DNA from: Cryptomeria japonica
Taxonomy: Eukaryota > Streptophyta > Pinopsida > Cupressales > Cupressaceae
NCBI RefSeq assembly: GCF_030272615.1
Contig: NC_081409.1
Location: forward strand, 475,809,573 to 475,873,572
Length of the DNA: 64,000 nt
Reading direction: 5' to 3'
Shown piece after piece: positions 1 through 12,460 of the stretch (position 1 is its first letter; each line of letters starts with the position of its first letter). Below the pieces are notes generated by a model. That model did not search any database. It saw nothing but the letters and a program-made list of their open reading frames with translations, and was not told the DNA's origin. Both the position numbers and the translations under genes were made by a program.

Positions 1-1274
1 ATACAATAATGCTCCTACCACATACAGTCTCAGTAAGGCATAAGACTTTACCAAGGGTTTGCTAAATTTTATCAGCCAATCAGTACAGAGATCGTAGCTC
101 ACAATAGGGTTCCCAGATGCTGACCAGGGGTTTTACTTTTGGTTAATTTATTATTGTATTAAATTCCTCTAGCTTATAGCACTTTTTGAGAGATTGTTGT
201 AAGCGAAGTCAAGATGGATAGAAGACCTTAGTAAATTGTAGTTGGGGGCTCCAAAGACTAAGTAAACGTCACTGGTGCAGCTCCTATTCTTGAAATCTTC
301 AAGACCTCTTATGTTGATTTGTCTTCTGCACTCTAAGCTTCTCTACCTTAAATCCTCTCCTTCTGAATAGCAGAGAAAATGATGTGTGTTATTGTTGTTG
401 AGAAATGATAAAATGTGGATCCTATAAATATGAATTTAAACTTTAAAGCTAAATCTTAGCTTTAGCCGATGTCATTTGCTCAATTGATGGCATTCACTAA
501 AACAAAGGTATTGCAAAATTGTAATCCATTGCGTTGATGATGTTGGCTACAAACAGGCCAAAGGGAAAATAGAGGGTCAGAGGGACAATTGGGGCCAGGA
601 GGACAAATCTGTTATATGATGGATGATGGCTGATAAAGCATCTTTCATAGAGTACTGTAAGCTGGCCCACCCTAATTGTAATATATATATGAACATATGC
701 TTAGGATGGTTAATGCACCAATGATTCCTGCATAAGAAGAATGCCAATAATGCAAAAATAAGATGTATACACTAGCAAATCAAAAACCACTATGAACATG
801 TGGTGTGTGTGTCTGTATCCAAAAATTTAATTTATGTATCTATTGCTTAGACATTTTTGTGTTTCTTGTAGCTGTTTCATCATTATATATCAAGGAAAAT
901 AGCTTGTTTTGCATTTGTTTCTGTAGACAAGTGTAAGCAGCTTTAGGGAATAAGTCGACAATATTTGTGAATGAAAGCTATTGCACTTGTCAAGGAGTAC
1001 AATTTTCTACAATTAGATTTGCTCATGTTTGGTAATTAAATACAAAGGAAATGGCCATCTTACATACTCTTAGATTATGAATTAATGTTCTTGCAGTTGT
1101 TTTATGCACATCATTACACCTTGCTATGTAAAATATTGGCTTTCTGTGAGCTGCCTCCAGAAAGAATCTATAGCATCTACTCGGATTTACATATTGTCAA
1201 TTAACTTTTTCAAGGGTTGTAGTTCCTCTTTGTTATTTAATCTGAGAGAACTAAAAAACATATACTAACTGCAG
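1..1274. other. Upstream intron or flank, no exon recognised
   Basis: This AT-rich stretch ends in a splice acceptor (TAACTGCAG) directly before the first recognised phosphatase exon, so at least its right part is intron. I looked for the N-terminal region that precedes the catalytic domain in related plant proteins and did not find it. A TG-rich run near 800 and a short TA run near 683 are ordinary simple sequence. Confidence 0.5.
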
Positions 1275-1403
1275 GTAGTTCTTGATTTGGACGAGACATT
1301 GGTGTGTGCCTATGAATCTTCAAGTTTGCCTTCGTTTATCCATAATCAAGCCACGCAAGCAGGAATCAAGTGGTTTGAGCTACAATGTGTTTCTGTTGAT
1401 AAG
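1275..1403 (+). CDS. HAD/FCP1-type phosphatase, exon with catalytic motif I
   Basis: This exon encodes 43 residues opening with VVLDLDETLVCAYESSSLP. DLDET is the HAD motif I (DxDx[T/V]), whose first Asp is the phosphoryl-accepting nucleophile. The sequence matches plant proteins of the NIF/FCP1 (TFIIF-interacting CTD-phosphatase-like) family, as I recall the Arabidopsis At3g55960 type. The exon begins after CAG at 1272-1274 and ends at AAG before a GT donor at 1404. It is in phase 0 at both ends, so the real protein starts upstream; no ATG is needed here. Family assignment is firm. Substrate and cellular role are not visible from the sequence. Confidence 0.9.
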
Positions 1404-1535
1404 GTCAATCAGGGATTTGTTGATAGCAATTTTTTACTCCATTTTCTAAGTCATAAGTTAATTGCTATAGTTTGTGGGAGTATTTATTTTATATTCTGTG
1501 CTTTACTCATTGTATTTCAATCTCTTCAAAATTAG

Positions 1536-1656
1536 GAAGATGAAGGAAAACAAAAAGTAAACCATGTGACTGTCTATGAACGACCTGGCCTGCAAGAATT
1601 CTTATCAGAGGCCAGCGAGTTTGCAGAACTTGTCCTATTCACCGCCGGACTTGAAG
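1536..1656 (+). CDS. HAD/FCP1-type phosphatase, second recognised exon
   Basis: This exon encodes about 40 residues ending ELVLFTAGLE. It follows an AG acceptor at 1534-1535 and ends after one base of a glycine codon (phase 1) at a GT donor (1657). VYERPGLQEFL and the LFTAG segment are typical of the NIF phosphatase core; the Thr lies where HAD motif II places its Ser/Thr. It continues the frame of the exon at 1275-1403 across a 132-bp intron. The reading is intact, with no stop or frameshift, so this looks like a live host gene rather than a decayed copy. Confidence 0.9.
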
Positions 1657-1776
1657 GTTGAAATTTCAACAACTAAATTTGTCTTTGCTGTGCTCTCAGA
1701 ATTTATTAATATGCAGATGATTTACATATTGTTAATCTTTCCTTGTTTGGGTGGCTATTGAAATTTGACTCTAAAG

Positions 1777-1858
1777 GTTACGCGAAACCTCTTGTTGACA
1801 AGATAGATTCAGAAAACAGGATTGCTGCTCGACTTTATCGGCCTGCAACAGTTACCAC
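1777..1858 (+). CDS. HAD/FCP1-type phosphatase, third recognised exon
   Basis: This exon completes the split glycine codon and encodes YAKPLVDKIDSE.., then RLYRPATVT, ending two bases into the next codon at a strong donor (GTAAGT, 1859-1864). RLYRP is conserved in plant NIF-type phosphatases just before the motif III/IV region (a VIVDNNP-like segment in relatives). That C-terminal part was not found downstream on the + strand. Either the next intron is very long, runs out of the window through the transposon-rich DNA, or the gene is truncated. Confidence 0.88.
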
Positions 1859-3608
1859 GTAAGTCCAAGCATAAGAGCACAAGTCTTCTTTACTTTCTCT
1901 TTTTATCTAATTTGTACCTTTCACTGGTTTTGATTGTGCTTAAATTCAATATCTCGGTCATCTCCTATTTCAATTTTTCTTTTAATGTATCTGTAAAATA
2001 ATCTAGTTTATTTTGGAGCAGGGAGTCCTTAAGAGTGAATGATTCTGTTAATACATCCATTTGTTTATGACATAGTTGAATTATATTATACAACAAATAC
2101 AATGAAAATTAGGACAAAAATCATTGATGGGAAGAAAAATAAAAAATATGATATGGATACTTGGCTGTTGGAAGACATTTATTTCAACTTTTTTCGTGCA
2201 CTTGTTTTGCTCAAATTACATAATTGAAAAAATATCAATATAACTTCATTGAGTTCATACGATTCAAGGGCTTATTAATAAAACACTGCACAAGAATCAC
2301 AGCAATGGTGGAGATTCTAGATATGCCAATAATTGTGGTGGAGCTTGCTTATACTGTGTAAATTTAGAGTTTACTCTTTGGAATATTATATAATTTGGTC
2401 AAACTAACTGGACAAAACTTTAACTTCTATGTAAGTGGCACCCTTATTCTTTCGTCTCGAGTCTTTTGTGGCTAGAAACTGGTTTGGTCATGGGGTAGAC
2501 TCACAATCATGATTTCAGGAACATAGGATTAGCTACAGTAGCCTATTTGTTGAAGGAGTGAAGTGTAAATCAAGGATAGATTTTTCTTACTTTTGCTTAG
2601 ACCTGCCTCAATTTGAAGAATTGTGAGGCATGTTTCATCCAAGTCTGTTGGAAGAAAGTTAGATCTTATTAGTGTTAAGATACAGATCGTGAACAGTAGA
2701 TTTGAAAAGCTGCTAGGATTACAAATATGGAATTGGTGCTAAGGCAAACATTTTGAACTTCTTAGAGTTTTTTTTTATGTTGCTAATCATAGCTATTTTG
2801 ATTCATGTATATTATATGCAGTTAATAGCATCAATTCATGCATGGTGATTTTGTCAAACACTTACGTAAAACTCTTTAAAAACATGCAAGGAGTCAAACA
2901 TGGTAAAAACAGAAAGGAACCGATAAGGTTTATTACATATATGAAATGATGATTGATCAGCTGTCATCATTATAGAAATTTATAGATTACATATTTCTCC
3001 TTTAACTAAAGCTTTTCAATATGGTAGTGCTCTCGAATTGGATGATAGATATTCCTTCTTAGTATAAACATCATTCTCAAAAATATCGTGATCATCATCC
3101 CGTGAAACACATTCTGATGCCTACACTCTACTTGCGCTTAAGTTTGATTCGGAAATAGGGTCAAATGTTGTTGGACCAACTATGTCATTGCAAACCAATC
3201 AGTCAAAAAGTTATCTTGTGACTTGAAAACATGGAAATGTCGTAAAAATGATGTGTTTTGATGCATGACAGTTTGTGATGATGTTTGGAGGGTAGTTGAG
3301 GTGGTCCTGAACGTCTTGGAGAGTATTTGACAAAGTAGCAGATTGTGGAATGTCACGATCCCACCACAAAGAGCCCTTAAATAGACAATATATATCAGAA
3401 AATTGTCTTATGAAATAAGACTTCACTATTTTCTGCAATCTAGATAAAAGGAATTACTATATCAGGCAGCAATGATCTTCATAATAGCAACGGTTTTATC
3501 ACATCAAAGAATAGCAATCTAAAGTCAGCATCAACTTGTCTATATTCAGCGATCCCTGTACGGAGACAACAATACAACGATAAGATTAAGGCACACATTA
3601 AAGATTTG
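1859..3608. other. Intron or flanking DNA after the last recognised exon
   Basis: Starts with a canonical GTAAGT donor. The rest is AT-rich with no open frame I can match to a protein. If the phosphatase gene continues rightwards, this is the beginning of a long intron; otherwise it is intergenic. Confidence 0.4.
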
Positions 3609-4384
3609 TGTTGAAAGAGCATTGATTTGTGTTTATACTAATATGGGTGTTATTAATCATTGATGGGGAGACATACACTTAAGCAAACAGCGGTTAAGTA
3701 ATAAAGAGGCATGCGATTAGTCTTGAGGAGGTAGCGGTTAGTTTGAAAAGACACCTCTCTTAGGAAGAGGTAAGAGTTGTGACTCATCGTCCTTCCTTGA
3801 GGTCTATATAAGGAAGAAATTCATTTAGTTAAAGGCATCAAAGAAGCAGAACAAATTTAATTACTGGCAATCATTATTGTAACAGCAGATTGGTATGCTG
3901 TATCTTACTTATGAACTAAGTGCCTATGTACAGTAATGTTACATTTGAATTCTATTAGGAATCATGGGCAAGTATATGGCCTATGATATAAGCTATCTCA
4001 TTTATCTTTATATATATACATATAACAGAAATAATGTCTATATGAGGAAGAAATTCATTATTAAAAGGCATTGAAGAAGCAGATCAAATTGAATTACTGG
4101 CAATCATTATTGTAACAGCAGAGTGGTATGCTGTATCTTACTTATGAACCAAGTGCTTATGTACAGTAATGTTATATTTGAATTCTATTAGGAATAATGG
4201 GCAAATATATGGCCTATGATATAAGCTATCTCATTTATCCTTGTATATATACATATAACAGAAATAATGTCAATACGATTTATATTTGTTAATAATAGGG
4301 AATTCAGATTTATATGGCAGTTATGCTTAATTTCATTTATTTAAATATACATTCGTAATACATGAGACATTAGTATATTAATGA
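3609..4384 (+). other. Possible LTR or promoter-bearing repeat
   Basis: The block begins TGTTGAAAGAGC and contains a TATA-like box (TCTATATAAGG) at 3803-3813, as a plant LTR U3/R junction would. It ends in CA-rich sequence near 4384. No second copy, primer site or target duplication was found, so LTR identity is only a suggestion. It contains the tandem duplication described separately. Confidence 0.3.
3803..4269 (+). repeat. Tandem duplication, about 234 bp x 2
   Basis: Two head-to-tail copies (3803-4036 and 4037-4269) both start TCTATAT(A/G)AGG or TCTATATGAGG and end CAGAAATAATG. They share nearly all of their sequence, with scattered substitutions and short indels. The first copy retains the TATA-like box; in the second it reads TATATGAGG. 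The unit probably arose by a local duplication within an older promoter-like repeat. Confidence 0.9.
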
Positions 4385-7300
4385 CCTAATTCTTAATCAT
4401 TCTCTATTGCCCCTCATGAGGATTGGCTGGATTTGTTAGGAAGAGGTGGTATTAATATCTCACAAGGTAGGTGAGCCCCAAGAGGTGGTATGGGCAGGTG
4501 TTTCTGAAACCCCTGGGCATACTTGTTGAGAATGGTTTTCTAGTGTCCTAACATAGTTATTCCCCATCCTCCGTTAGGGTTGATGATTAGGAAAGAAGGA
4601 AGGATTGGGCTTAAATATAGTAATTTTTAATTGTATTACGAATACTAATTGTTCTCTAGTTTTGATAATCTGATTTAAGGCATAATAAGTATGATGGCGT
4701 ATGTTTAATTATGGAAAACAGGCATACTCATAGTAAATGGTTTCTACATTGTTTTGCAGGGCTTCAATCAGGTGAAAGATATTTCTAACCCAACTTGTTT
4801 AATTGAAATTGAGAATTAGGGCTAAATTAGGGCATTCCCAATTAGGGGACTTTACATGGAACTAAGTAGTAAAGCAAGAATGGTGGAATCACTGCCTTGT
4901 ATAGGTGGTAAAAACATCACCTACCATGGCAAGTCCACAAAGTACTACACCGAGTGCACAAAATACGAGGACAAATGATTGGATACTATGCTAGACTCGC
5001 AAATTATGGGCAAATGTAAGACTATTGGTTTGGCGAAAGTGCAACTGCCAACTGCCAGCACAATGAGTAGACTTCAGAGGGCTTTGGAACGTGAATTGAT
5101 TCATTTGACATTTGCTCTTCCTTTTTGGTGCCATGGAAGGATAGAGGAAGAATACAACCTACATTTTTGTTGCTCGTTGTGAAACTGCATGTGTAGAAGC
5201 GAAGGTTTTTGAATTTTAGGGGTTGTAGAGCAGTTGTGAAGGAGTTTCAAAACATTGTAATGACTCCATTTAGCCCTATTAGCATTGTAATCCTTGTCTG
5301 AATGATTGAGATAGTGGTACAAGGAGCAATATGCTTACTCTTGTTGAATTTTTCATCCTTTAGGATCTCCCTAGGTAATGTTGTGTTTTAGTTTTTATGT
5401 TTGTGTTTCCTTCGATGCGTATGCTACTAGCATATGCATTTTAAGAAGATTTTAAAACATAATTTTTAAGGTTGTTTGTTGAGTTGGTGTTGGTACTCAT
5501 AGGAACTTGATTTTTAAATTGCTTTTGATAAATTTGTCATTGTTAATCTGTAATAGGCTGCCCCTATTTGCTACAATTACTTCCCAAATGGTCTTGAAGA
5601 ATTTTGTCAAACAGTTGCCATGCATTCCTTCTGTGTACTGATTTTTCCTTCTTAAGCAGTGGACTGTTGTTAAGTTGGTACCTGGTGTGTTTAGGTGTGT
5701 AATGTCTTCTCAATTCATAAGTAATGTCAACGTACATAAACAATCCATAAGCAAACATATAACTTATTTGCACCAAATTGGAAATGTCATTGAACAATTA
5801 ATACTGAATAATTTCCAGGTTTCATTACATTGATTCATTCAAGAAACTAAGGAAATCACAGCATGATTTAGAAGCCTAACATTAAGAGGTGAAGTGCCCA
5901 GAACATTTAGAACCTGGAAGGTACCCTTTGTGATAATATTTGTCTTCAATGGCTGCATAAATACAATCTACAGCAGTAGTAATAATGTCTGAAATCTCCT
6001 CTCAGCAGCAGCTATAACAAGGTAAGTTCAGTTTGCCAAGATTCAGTCCAGTCATCTCCACCAGCTGTACAAACCTTAGCGACTATGTATTACGCCCAGC
6101 ACAATAATGAACCTGCATAACTCCACGCCAAACCTAGAAGAATATAACCCCAATGTTGCAGGTTTTAATCCATGTTGACAGTGTGTCCAAACAGACCCTT
6201 CATATTGCCCAAACGTCGCATATTCCAATCTGCAGCCAAGGATGGTCTGGAAAAATAATACGGTCAGCTGAGTGTGAAGCCTGCTCTTGGTAATAACCTC
6301 CACGTTCAGCATCAAATATAATGGCAGCTACAGGTGTGCACTTTCAGTCAGGGAAATCTATTCCAAAAGTGATACTTACGGCAGATATAATGTGCCCATG
6401 TCAGCAAGTACGGCCCAGTCAAAACAAAAGCATGGACCAGGGAAGGAAGAACTGCCCAGCAAGATTAGAACTGCAACCAAACTCTAAATACACCTCCAAA
6501 CGATTTTTCCCAGCCTCAACAATGTTGGCGAATTAGCTTCCAATCAAGCTGTGATATCAATTAAAGCTCAATCTGTGTTGCCTGTATGGAAACACCAGTA
6601 ACCCTCCAGACTATGTCTTTCAATAGCGTGGAAAGTGTTGTTTATGAGGGTGTACGTCCCCACAAACCATGAAAGAACTCCTGCAATACACAGAAAATCT
6701 CTTCAATTCAAAACTGATGCCTGTAAGAAAGCTCTCAACTTCATTTTATAGCTTCATCTTAGAAGTTGCTCAACCGCCCTATGAATGTGTGATAAATAAT
6801 TTCTTTTTAAAAATATCACTTCTCACTTAAGTGAATAAAGTGTACCTTTTAAAATAAAGTGACTTTATAAATGAATGTACTTTAATTTTTTAGTCACTTT
6901 ATTAATTTAAACTCCCTTTTTCTTCTGAAAATGGCCCTTTCAATAATATAATAATATTTTGACACTTAAGGTCACTGTTTTATGTGCCCAAGATTTAAAA
7001 ATTTTCACCCCAGTTCCAACGAGCTATGACACTAAGGTTGGAATTAAATATTTTAATTAAATTTAAGCAACCTTAGTAAAATAATTAAAATAACTCATTA
7101 ATGCACCAAATTTGCGAAAACTTGTCAAAACACATCGGAATCAAGTTCCGATCGCACCAAAGTGATCTTGATAACGAATAATAGCAAACGAGGTTGATCG
7201 GGCGACTTACTAAAAATAGACGGCTTCTCCAAGATTCTTGGAGACCAATCCAAAGGCCAGAAATCACTTTGGAAAATGGCGTATAACTCCACTAAACCAA

Positions 7301-8568
7301 CTAAGCTAACCGGAAACATCAGATTACTCATCTGAACAAGGTGATGTGAACCCAAAGTCTCAGCTACTAAAGCTTGCTAGAGAACCTGGAAAATGGGGAC
7401 ATTACATAATCAGGTTATCCTTGTGTTATTAATGTCAATTGAATTTCTACCTTTGTCAAGTAGTAAAGTTGTTTGTTCATGGTTCAATTTTTCAATTAAC
7501 CATTCTTGTAGATTGCTTGAGGTTAAACGATTTTGGCAGAGGATGACAAGGTTCCTAATTGATGATAATACCAACAATGGAAAGAAGAGGTAGAGATCGC
7601 AGAGGCTTTCATTTGAAAACAACATTGGCAAATGGATAAGTGAAATCCTTTAGCATGACATCTAAGCGGCAATGTTAGCACAATGTTAGCGCAAGGCAAA
7701 TGAAGACAAGTGAAGAGTGAAGCTCACTTTTCTCAATTACTTAACCATTAGAAAGCTCCATCTAGATAAATTCAAATGTGTCAACTCCATGAATTTTTTT
7801 CATCTAATGGTGTCATTTCCAATTCTAAATCCCACCTTAATAGATAATGAGCAAATTGACAAGCTAGACACTATTTCTAGTTGGCAAAGCCTTGATAGGG
7901 TCATGCTAGTTTTTGAAAAAGTGGCAAAGACAAGTGGAAATTCTACTAAAGAAAAGGAAGTTAAGTGAAACCATAACTAAGGCACACGTTAATAGTGGCC
8001 AATCCAATGTAAGATGGTGCTTGGAGTGGCATGAAACCTAGTGAATCATTCCTTGACAATAAACACATGTAAAACAGTCATGTAAGTGCATTTTTGGTGC
8101 GGGAAAGCCACCATAAAGTTCTCCCTTATTCTTAAAAAGTGGCATATTCAATTCAAATTCACGCTTAAGCCTTAAGTCTATAAAAAACAAATTGGCACAC
8201 TTTTAAGCGCTTATTGCTAGTTGTTCATATCTCAATGTGTTTTTAACATGGCGAGGCTAGTCTAAAGTAGTGCTAAATGAAAATCAATTAAAGGCAAGTC
8301 ATAAAGAGCCATTTTGGATTGGCTTAGTCATCTAAGAATATTGCTTGACACTAATAAAATAGTAAATTCTATTTATAGTTCTAGTTAGGTCTTAGGGAGC
8401 TTCCTCTTATAATTTGAAGAATGTCCCCCTTAGTTTTTTTCCCTCGTAATTCTATTTATTGTTTTAGTTTGAGTTTTTTCATAAGAGACAAATTAGAACA
8501 CTAAAAATTGACTTTGGATATTTGAAATGTCCCCCTTAGTTTTTTTCCCAATTTCAACACAACAATTT
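4270..8568. other. Non-coding stretch, no supported gene
   Basis: No open frame here matches a family I know. Around 4926-5180 a possible decayed coding piece starts ATGGCAAGTCCAC and continues, across a stop and a frameshift, into a segment with SRLQRALEREL, but this is too weak to name. A repeated 24-bp phrase containing GTCCCCCTTAGT occurs at about 8429 and 8526. The 6840-7080 part is very AT-rich. Confidence 0.45.
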
Positions 8569-8612
8569 CACCCATTAGCGTTAGCAAAGATGAAACATTG
8601 AGAAGCATTACA

Positions 8613-8851
8613 TGTTGGCGGTTGGACCAACCACTTCCACTTTTACAGCGGGATAAGAAAATACTGAAAATTTTAACAACTTGGCAGTATAACCAGCCAC
8701 TTCCACTTATTCAGTGGGGGAATTACAAACCAAAAGAAAGCTCAACCACTTGTGCAGTGGGAGCAATACATTATTAGCTGAAAAATACAATGCTGGAAAG
8801 ATAAAATAACTATGCTAGGCGGTAAACCAGCCTCTTCCACTTATGTAGTGG
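8613..8851. repeat. Four degenerate CCACTT..AGTGG repeats
   Basis: Copies near 8618, 8690, 8743 and 8822 share the pattern CCA(C/A)TTCCACTT, then 4-6 bases, then (A/C)AGTGGG. Each has a short inverted repeat (CCACTT with AGTGG), so each could fold into a small hairpin. They lie just left of the LTR-like block beginning at 9020 and may be part of that element's internal leader. No protein is encoded here. Confidence 0.6.
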
Positions 8852-9019
8852 GTAATAAGGAACTAATCAAGGTGACGTTTGCTGTTAGTACTACTAATCA
8901 GCGTTACATTATGAAGCATGAATTGCAAATCAAGTAATATTGCTGTCCAACAACTGCAAATGATATCCAATATTTTTTTTCCAGATTTTAAGAGGCTCAC
9001 AACAATGGAAACCACCCCC

Positions 9020-11918
9020 CTGTCACGCCCCGCCATGAGGCCCAAAGGACAAAACATCTATGAACATGAAAATGCTAATAATTTTTATTTATTTAATATA
9101 GCATATACAAATGCTAAAAGATACATTTAACAAGATACATAATGAATCAACTAACAAATGTCCTCAAGGCCCCATAACAATGCAACATGAGGTTATACAT
9201 CTTCTCAAATAATTAACAAGGAACTGCTATACAAATTACAATATAAATCATTACATGGGTACAAGATTCTCATTACATTACTTGAGTATTATACATAAGA
9301 ATTTCAAATACATAATGATGGATCCTTAATATACAAATCTCCAAGAGTCCCATGAAGGGAAGAATACATGAATCTGGTACAACAAAATAGTCTTCAAAAC
9401 TTCTCCGAGCCATCACGATCATGAAACTGAAGGAGCCAAACCCAATGGATGCGAAAAGCACTCCACCCAACCATGTGCCACCATAAGGTCCACCCCCTGT
9501 GCTAGGAGGTATCAGCCAGACCCACTAGGCGGAAGCAAGGCATACAAGGGAACCAACATGTCTCTCAGGAGAATTAACATGACAATACTCACAAAGAACA
9601 ATTAGTCTAAATGTACAAGAGGCTCACAAGAGATCACCACATAAAACATATAAGAATAACATCCAAACTCCAGAGGCCCCAAACAAATTACAAAAGGTCA
9701 ACAAACATGAGAAAACCAACCACTTCCGGAAGCTCAACAATACACGGAAGGATAAAGATGCGGGTTACCACTAGGTAGCAAAGGGAGGAGTGTCATCACT
9801 AGGATGTCATGAGTTACCAGGTCTTCACTAGGTCTCGACCCCCATCCTGGGTTACCCTAGTGACCTCTCCCGACCCCCATACATTCACTAGTGGACCACA
9901 CCAACCTTTCGAGTAGACAAGATAGGTGGAAGCCATTCCAAGCCCTTCTCCACTTACCCTCAAACCTATACGAGCGTTTGCGGGCAAGGAGGCATCAAAG
10001 AATTATCTTAATTAATGTGAACTAACTACCCACCCAAGTTTATTAATTAGGTTATCACTTGATTACAAAACTTCCATTGAGTTACCTAGGCAACCACTTT
10101 GGGTCCCGACCCCCAATGAAAGCCACTCCCCCATACTTGCACCTAGGAAACAAATGATAAAACACAAGGCCATGATATCCAAAACACAAAGAGGCAGGAT
10201 TCCAACCATAGCATGGCTTAGTACACATGCTAGAAAAGACCCCCCAAAAGGAGTAATAACATCAATAGTCTAGGAATGACCATCTAGCACGCAAAATTCC
10301 ACTGATTCAAAATATCAAGAGAAACAGTACATCAATGACCAACAATGAAGGCTCGACTAACAAGGAGGTCTAGCATGATGCCAATCCATAACATTCATGG
10401 ACAATGAGTAACATGCACAAAAGAAACTCTAACACTGTCCAAGCCTCTGGAAGCTAAATACAATTAAAGCATCATAATCCGAGTATCCAACTATGATGGG
10501 CAAAGCAAACTAATACCGTGGACTCACAAAACCAAACGTAACGAGTACATTTCTACTATAAAACCAAGGAGTTCAAGATAACACCTATAACTTCATTAAT
10601 TCAAATTTAACATTAAGTTTTCAATATTCCAAAATTCAAAACATTAAAGTTCACAATAAAACTAACTTTTCAATGATCAATCGTTTATGATAACTAAAAA
10701 CATTTCTACCAATTCCACAATCATGATTGAATTCAATAACAATAAGAATGAACGCAGAGCTCAAGAATAAAATATACATTTATTTATACAATCATGTTAT
10801 GACTTGAATAAAACTGGATTTTAAACCCAGTTCTGAAATCTGCTATATTCCAAAATCGAGAGACATGAATGAAAACCTTTTGCATATATATATATACATA
10901 TATATATGCATATACATGTATATCTATATAAATGCATATACATGTATATCTATATATGTGCATATATATAGATATACTTACATATATATGCAATCACTAA
11001 ACAAAACTGGATTCACTAAACAAAACTGGATTTTAATCACAGTTACTGAAAACTGTTATATTCCAATATCAGAGAGACATATATATAAAAATCTTTTGTA
11101 TATAAATACACACACACACACACATATATTTATCATACACTTAAATAAAATTGAATTCGATAAACATATTGATAGAGCAAATATCATAATTATCGCACAA
11201 CACAACATATTTTTATTGCAAACCAAAATCGTAGCACAACGGCCGTTGGAGGAACACAGGGGGAGGAGGAGGGGGCTTGCAGGGGTTCACGATAGAGATT
11301 TCGATATATATATATATATATATATACATGTTTATTTAAATCCAAACTTAAACCAGAGTTCTTGCACATTTCACAGAGATAAATTTTTTTTTTTTAAGAG
11401 ATCAAAAATCTAAATTCCCAAATTTTATTCTATCTGTAGATGTTAAATGAAAATAAATAATAAAAAGAGCAATTTTAGAACTTGCAAAGACCAATAGCCA
11501 CAAAAAACATTAAGTCTTTTTGAAAAACAAATTCCCAAAACACAAGATCCAAATAATCCTAATTTTAAATCCACTTTCCTGAGTTCTAACCCAAATTTTT
11601 AAAACATGCAAGGAAATAACCAGATTTCTTACCTTTATTCGCTTTCTAGGAAGAAAATAGAGAAGAAGCAGTATTTGCAGGATATCAAACAATGAGCTCC
11701 AAACCAGATTTTACAAGCAATTCTTCCAAAATCCCTTCCCAAAAATTCGTTTTTCCAAGAGCCAGAAATATCCCCAAGTTCTTCCTCTCAAAACCCACAA
11801 GCCAGAAAACCAGAGAGAAGACAAAAATGGAGAGCCATATTTTGCAAAACTCATTGCTTCCAAAAAGCAAGCCACCAAAATAAAAACACCCTTTTAAAAA
11901 AAAATGTAACTCCCAACA
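9020..11918 (-). mobile_element. Probable solo or orphan LTR-like block
   Basis: The left edge reads TGTCACGCCCCG, which on the - strand is the common plant gypsy LTR end (..CGGGGCGTGACA). The right part contains GGTGGCTTGC on the - strand, shared with the LTR at 22.1 kb, and a possible LTR start near 11918. There is no open coding region of interest. I found no matching target duplication (left flank is a C run), and the right boundary is a guess. It contains an AT-repeat zone and an internal duplication listed separately. Confidence 0.4.
10808..11105. repeat. Local duplication with TA-rich microsatellites
   Basis: A segment at 10808-10890 (AAAACTGGATTTTAA.. ATATTCCAA.. GAGAGACAT) recurs at about 11020-11105 with substitutions. 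Between them lies a tract of alternating TATA, CATATA and GTATAT steps (about 10884-10990). A run of CA repeats follows at 11109-11124 and a pure TA run at 11303-11327. These are simple-sequence features; the ORF that can be drawn through them is an artefact. Confidence 0.75.
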
Positions 11919-12172
11919 TGCAAGATTCCTCCATTAAATCCATTAAATTATTTTGTAACCCCCACATGCACATGCAAGTTGTTAATTAAAATAAATAATA
12001 ATTACTTTCTTTTTAGATTTAAGTTTTTTTTCAAAACAATAAATGGTAATAATATATATATTTTTTAAAGCAATAAGTGATAATAAGATTATTAAAGGAA
12101 TATTTAAGTAAATGTTTATAATAGATCAAATGAGACAACAATAATAAATTATTAATTTACTAACCTTTAAAT
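11919..12172. other. AT-rich spacer left of the LINE
   Basis: Non-coding AT-rich DNA between the LTR-like block and the LINE target duplication. A possible alternative LTR edge (GTAACCCCCACA) sits at 11955-11966. No gene seen. Confidence 0.5.
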
Positions 12173-12189
12173 AAATAGTTGTTATTTTT
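12173..12189. repeat. LINE target-site duplication, left copy
   Basis: AAATAGTTGTTATTTTT here matches AAATAGTTATTATTTTT at 19877-19893 with one mismatch in 17. The two copies bracket the LINE exactly as a target-primed reverse transcription event would leave them, next to the element's A-rich tail (T-rich on the + strand). Confidence 0.75.
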
Positions 12190-12460
12190 TATTTATTTTT
12201 AATAAGTAAATAGCTGCATAGGGGTAACACCCTTGTATTAAACAAAAAGGAGAATACAAGGCCTGATTCAAAAAGAGCGGTAGGGGGAAAGAATCAGGAA
12301 GAAAACCCCCTACCTTAGCTCCAGTCTAAGACAAGAAAGACAACCCTGAAGGCTGGAAGAGTACAAACATAAACCAACCTCTTACAGATACAAAGGTTTT
12401 AAGATAAAATCATACAAACTCAAAAAGTAGAGAGACCAGAGGGCCTAGTGACAACCGGAG

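Noticed and set aside
4926-5182. Possible coding fragment (MASPQSTTPS.., SRLQRALEREL)
   Set aside because: Needs a stop read-through and a frameshift within 80 codons and matches no family I can name; left as a note only.
10865-11413. 182-codon + strand open frame
   Set aside because: It runs through TA, CA and TG microsatellites and encodes alternating Ile/Tyr/His. Low-complexity artefact with no domain.
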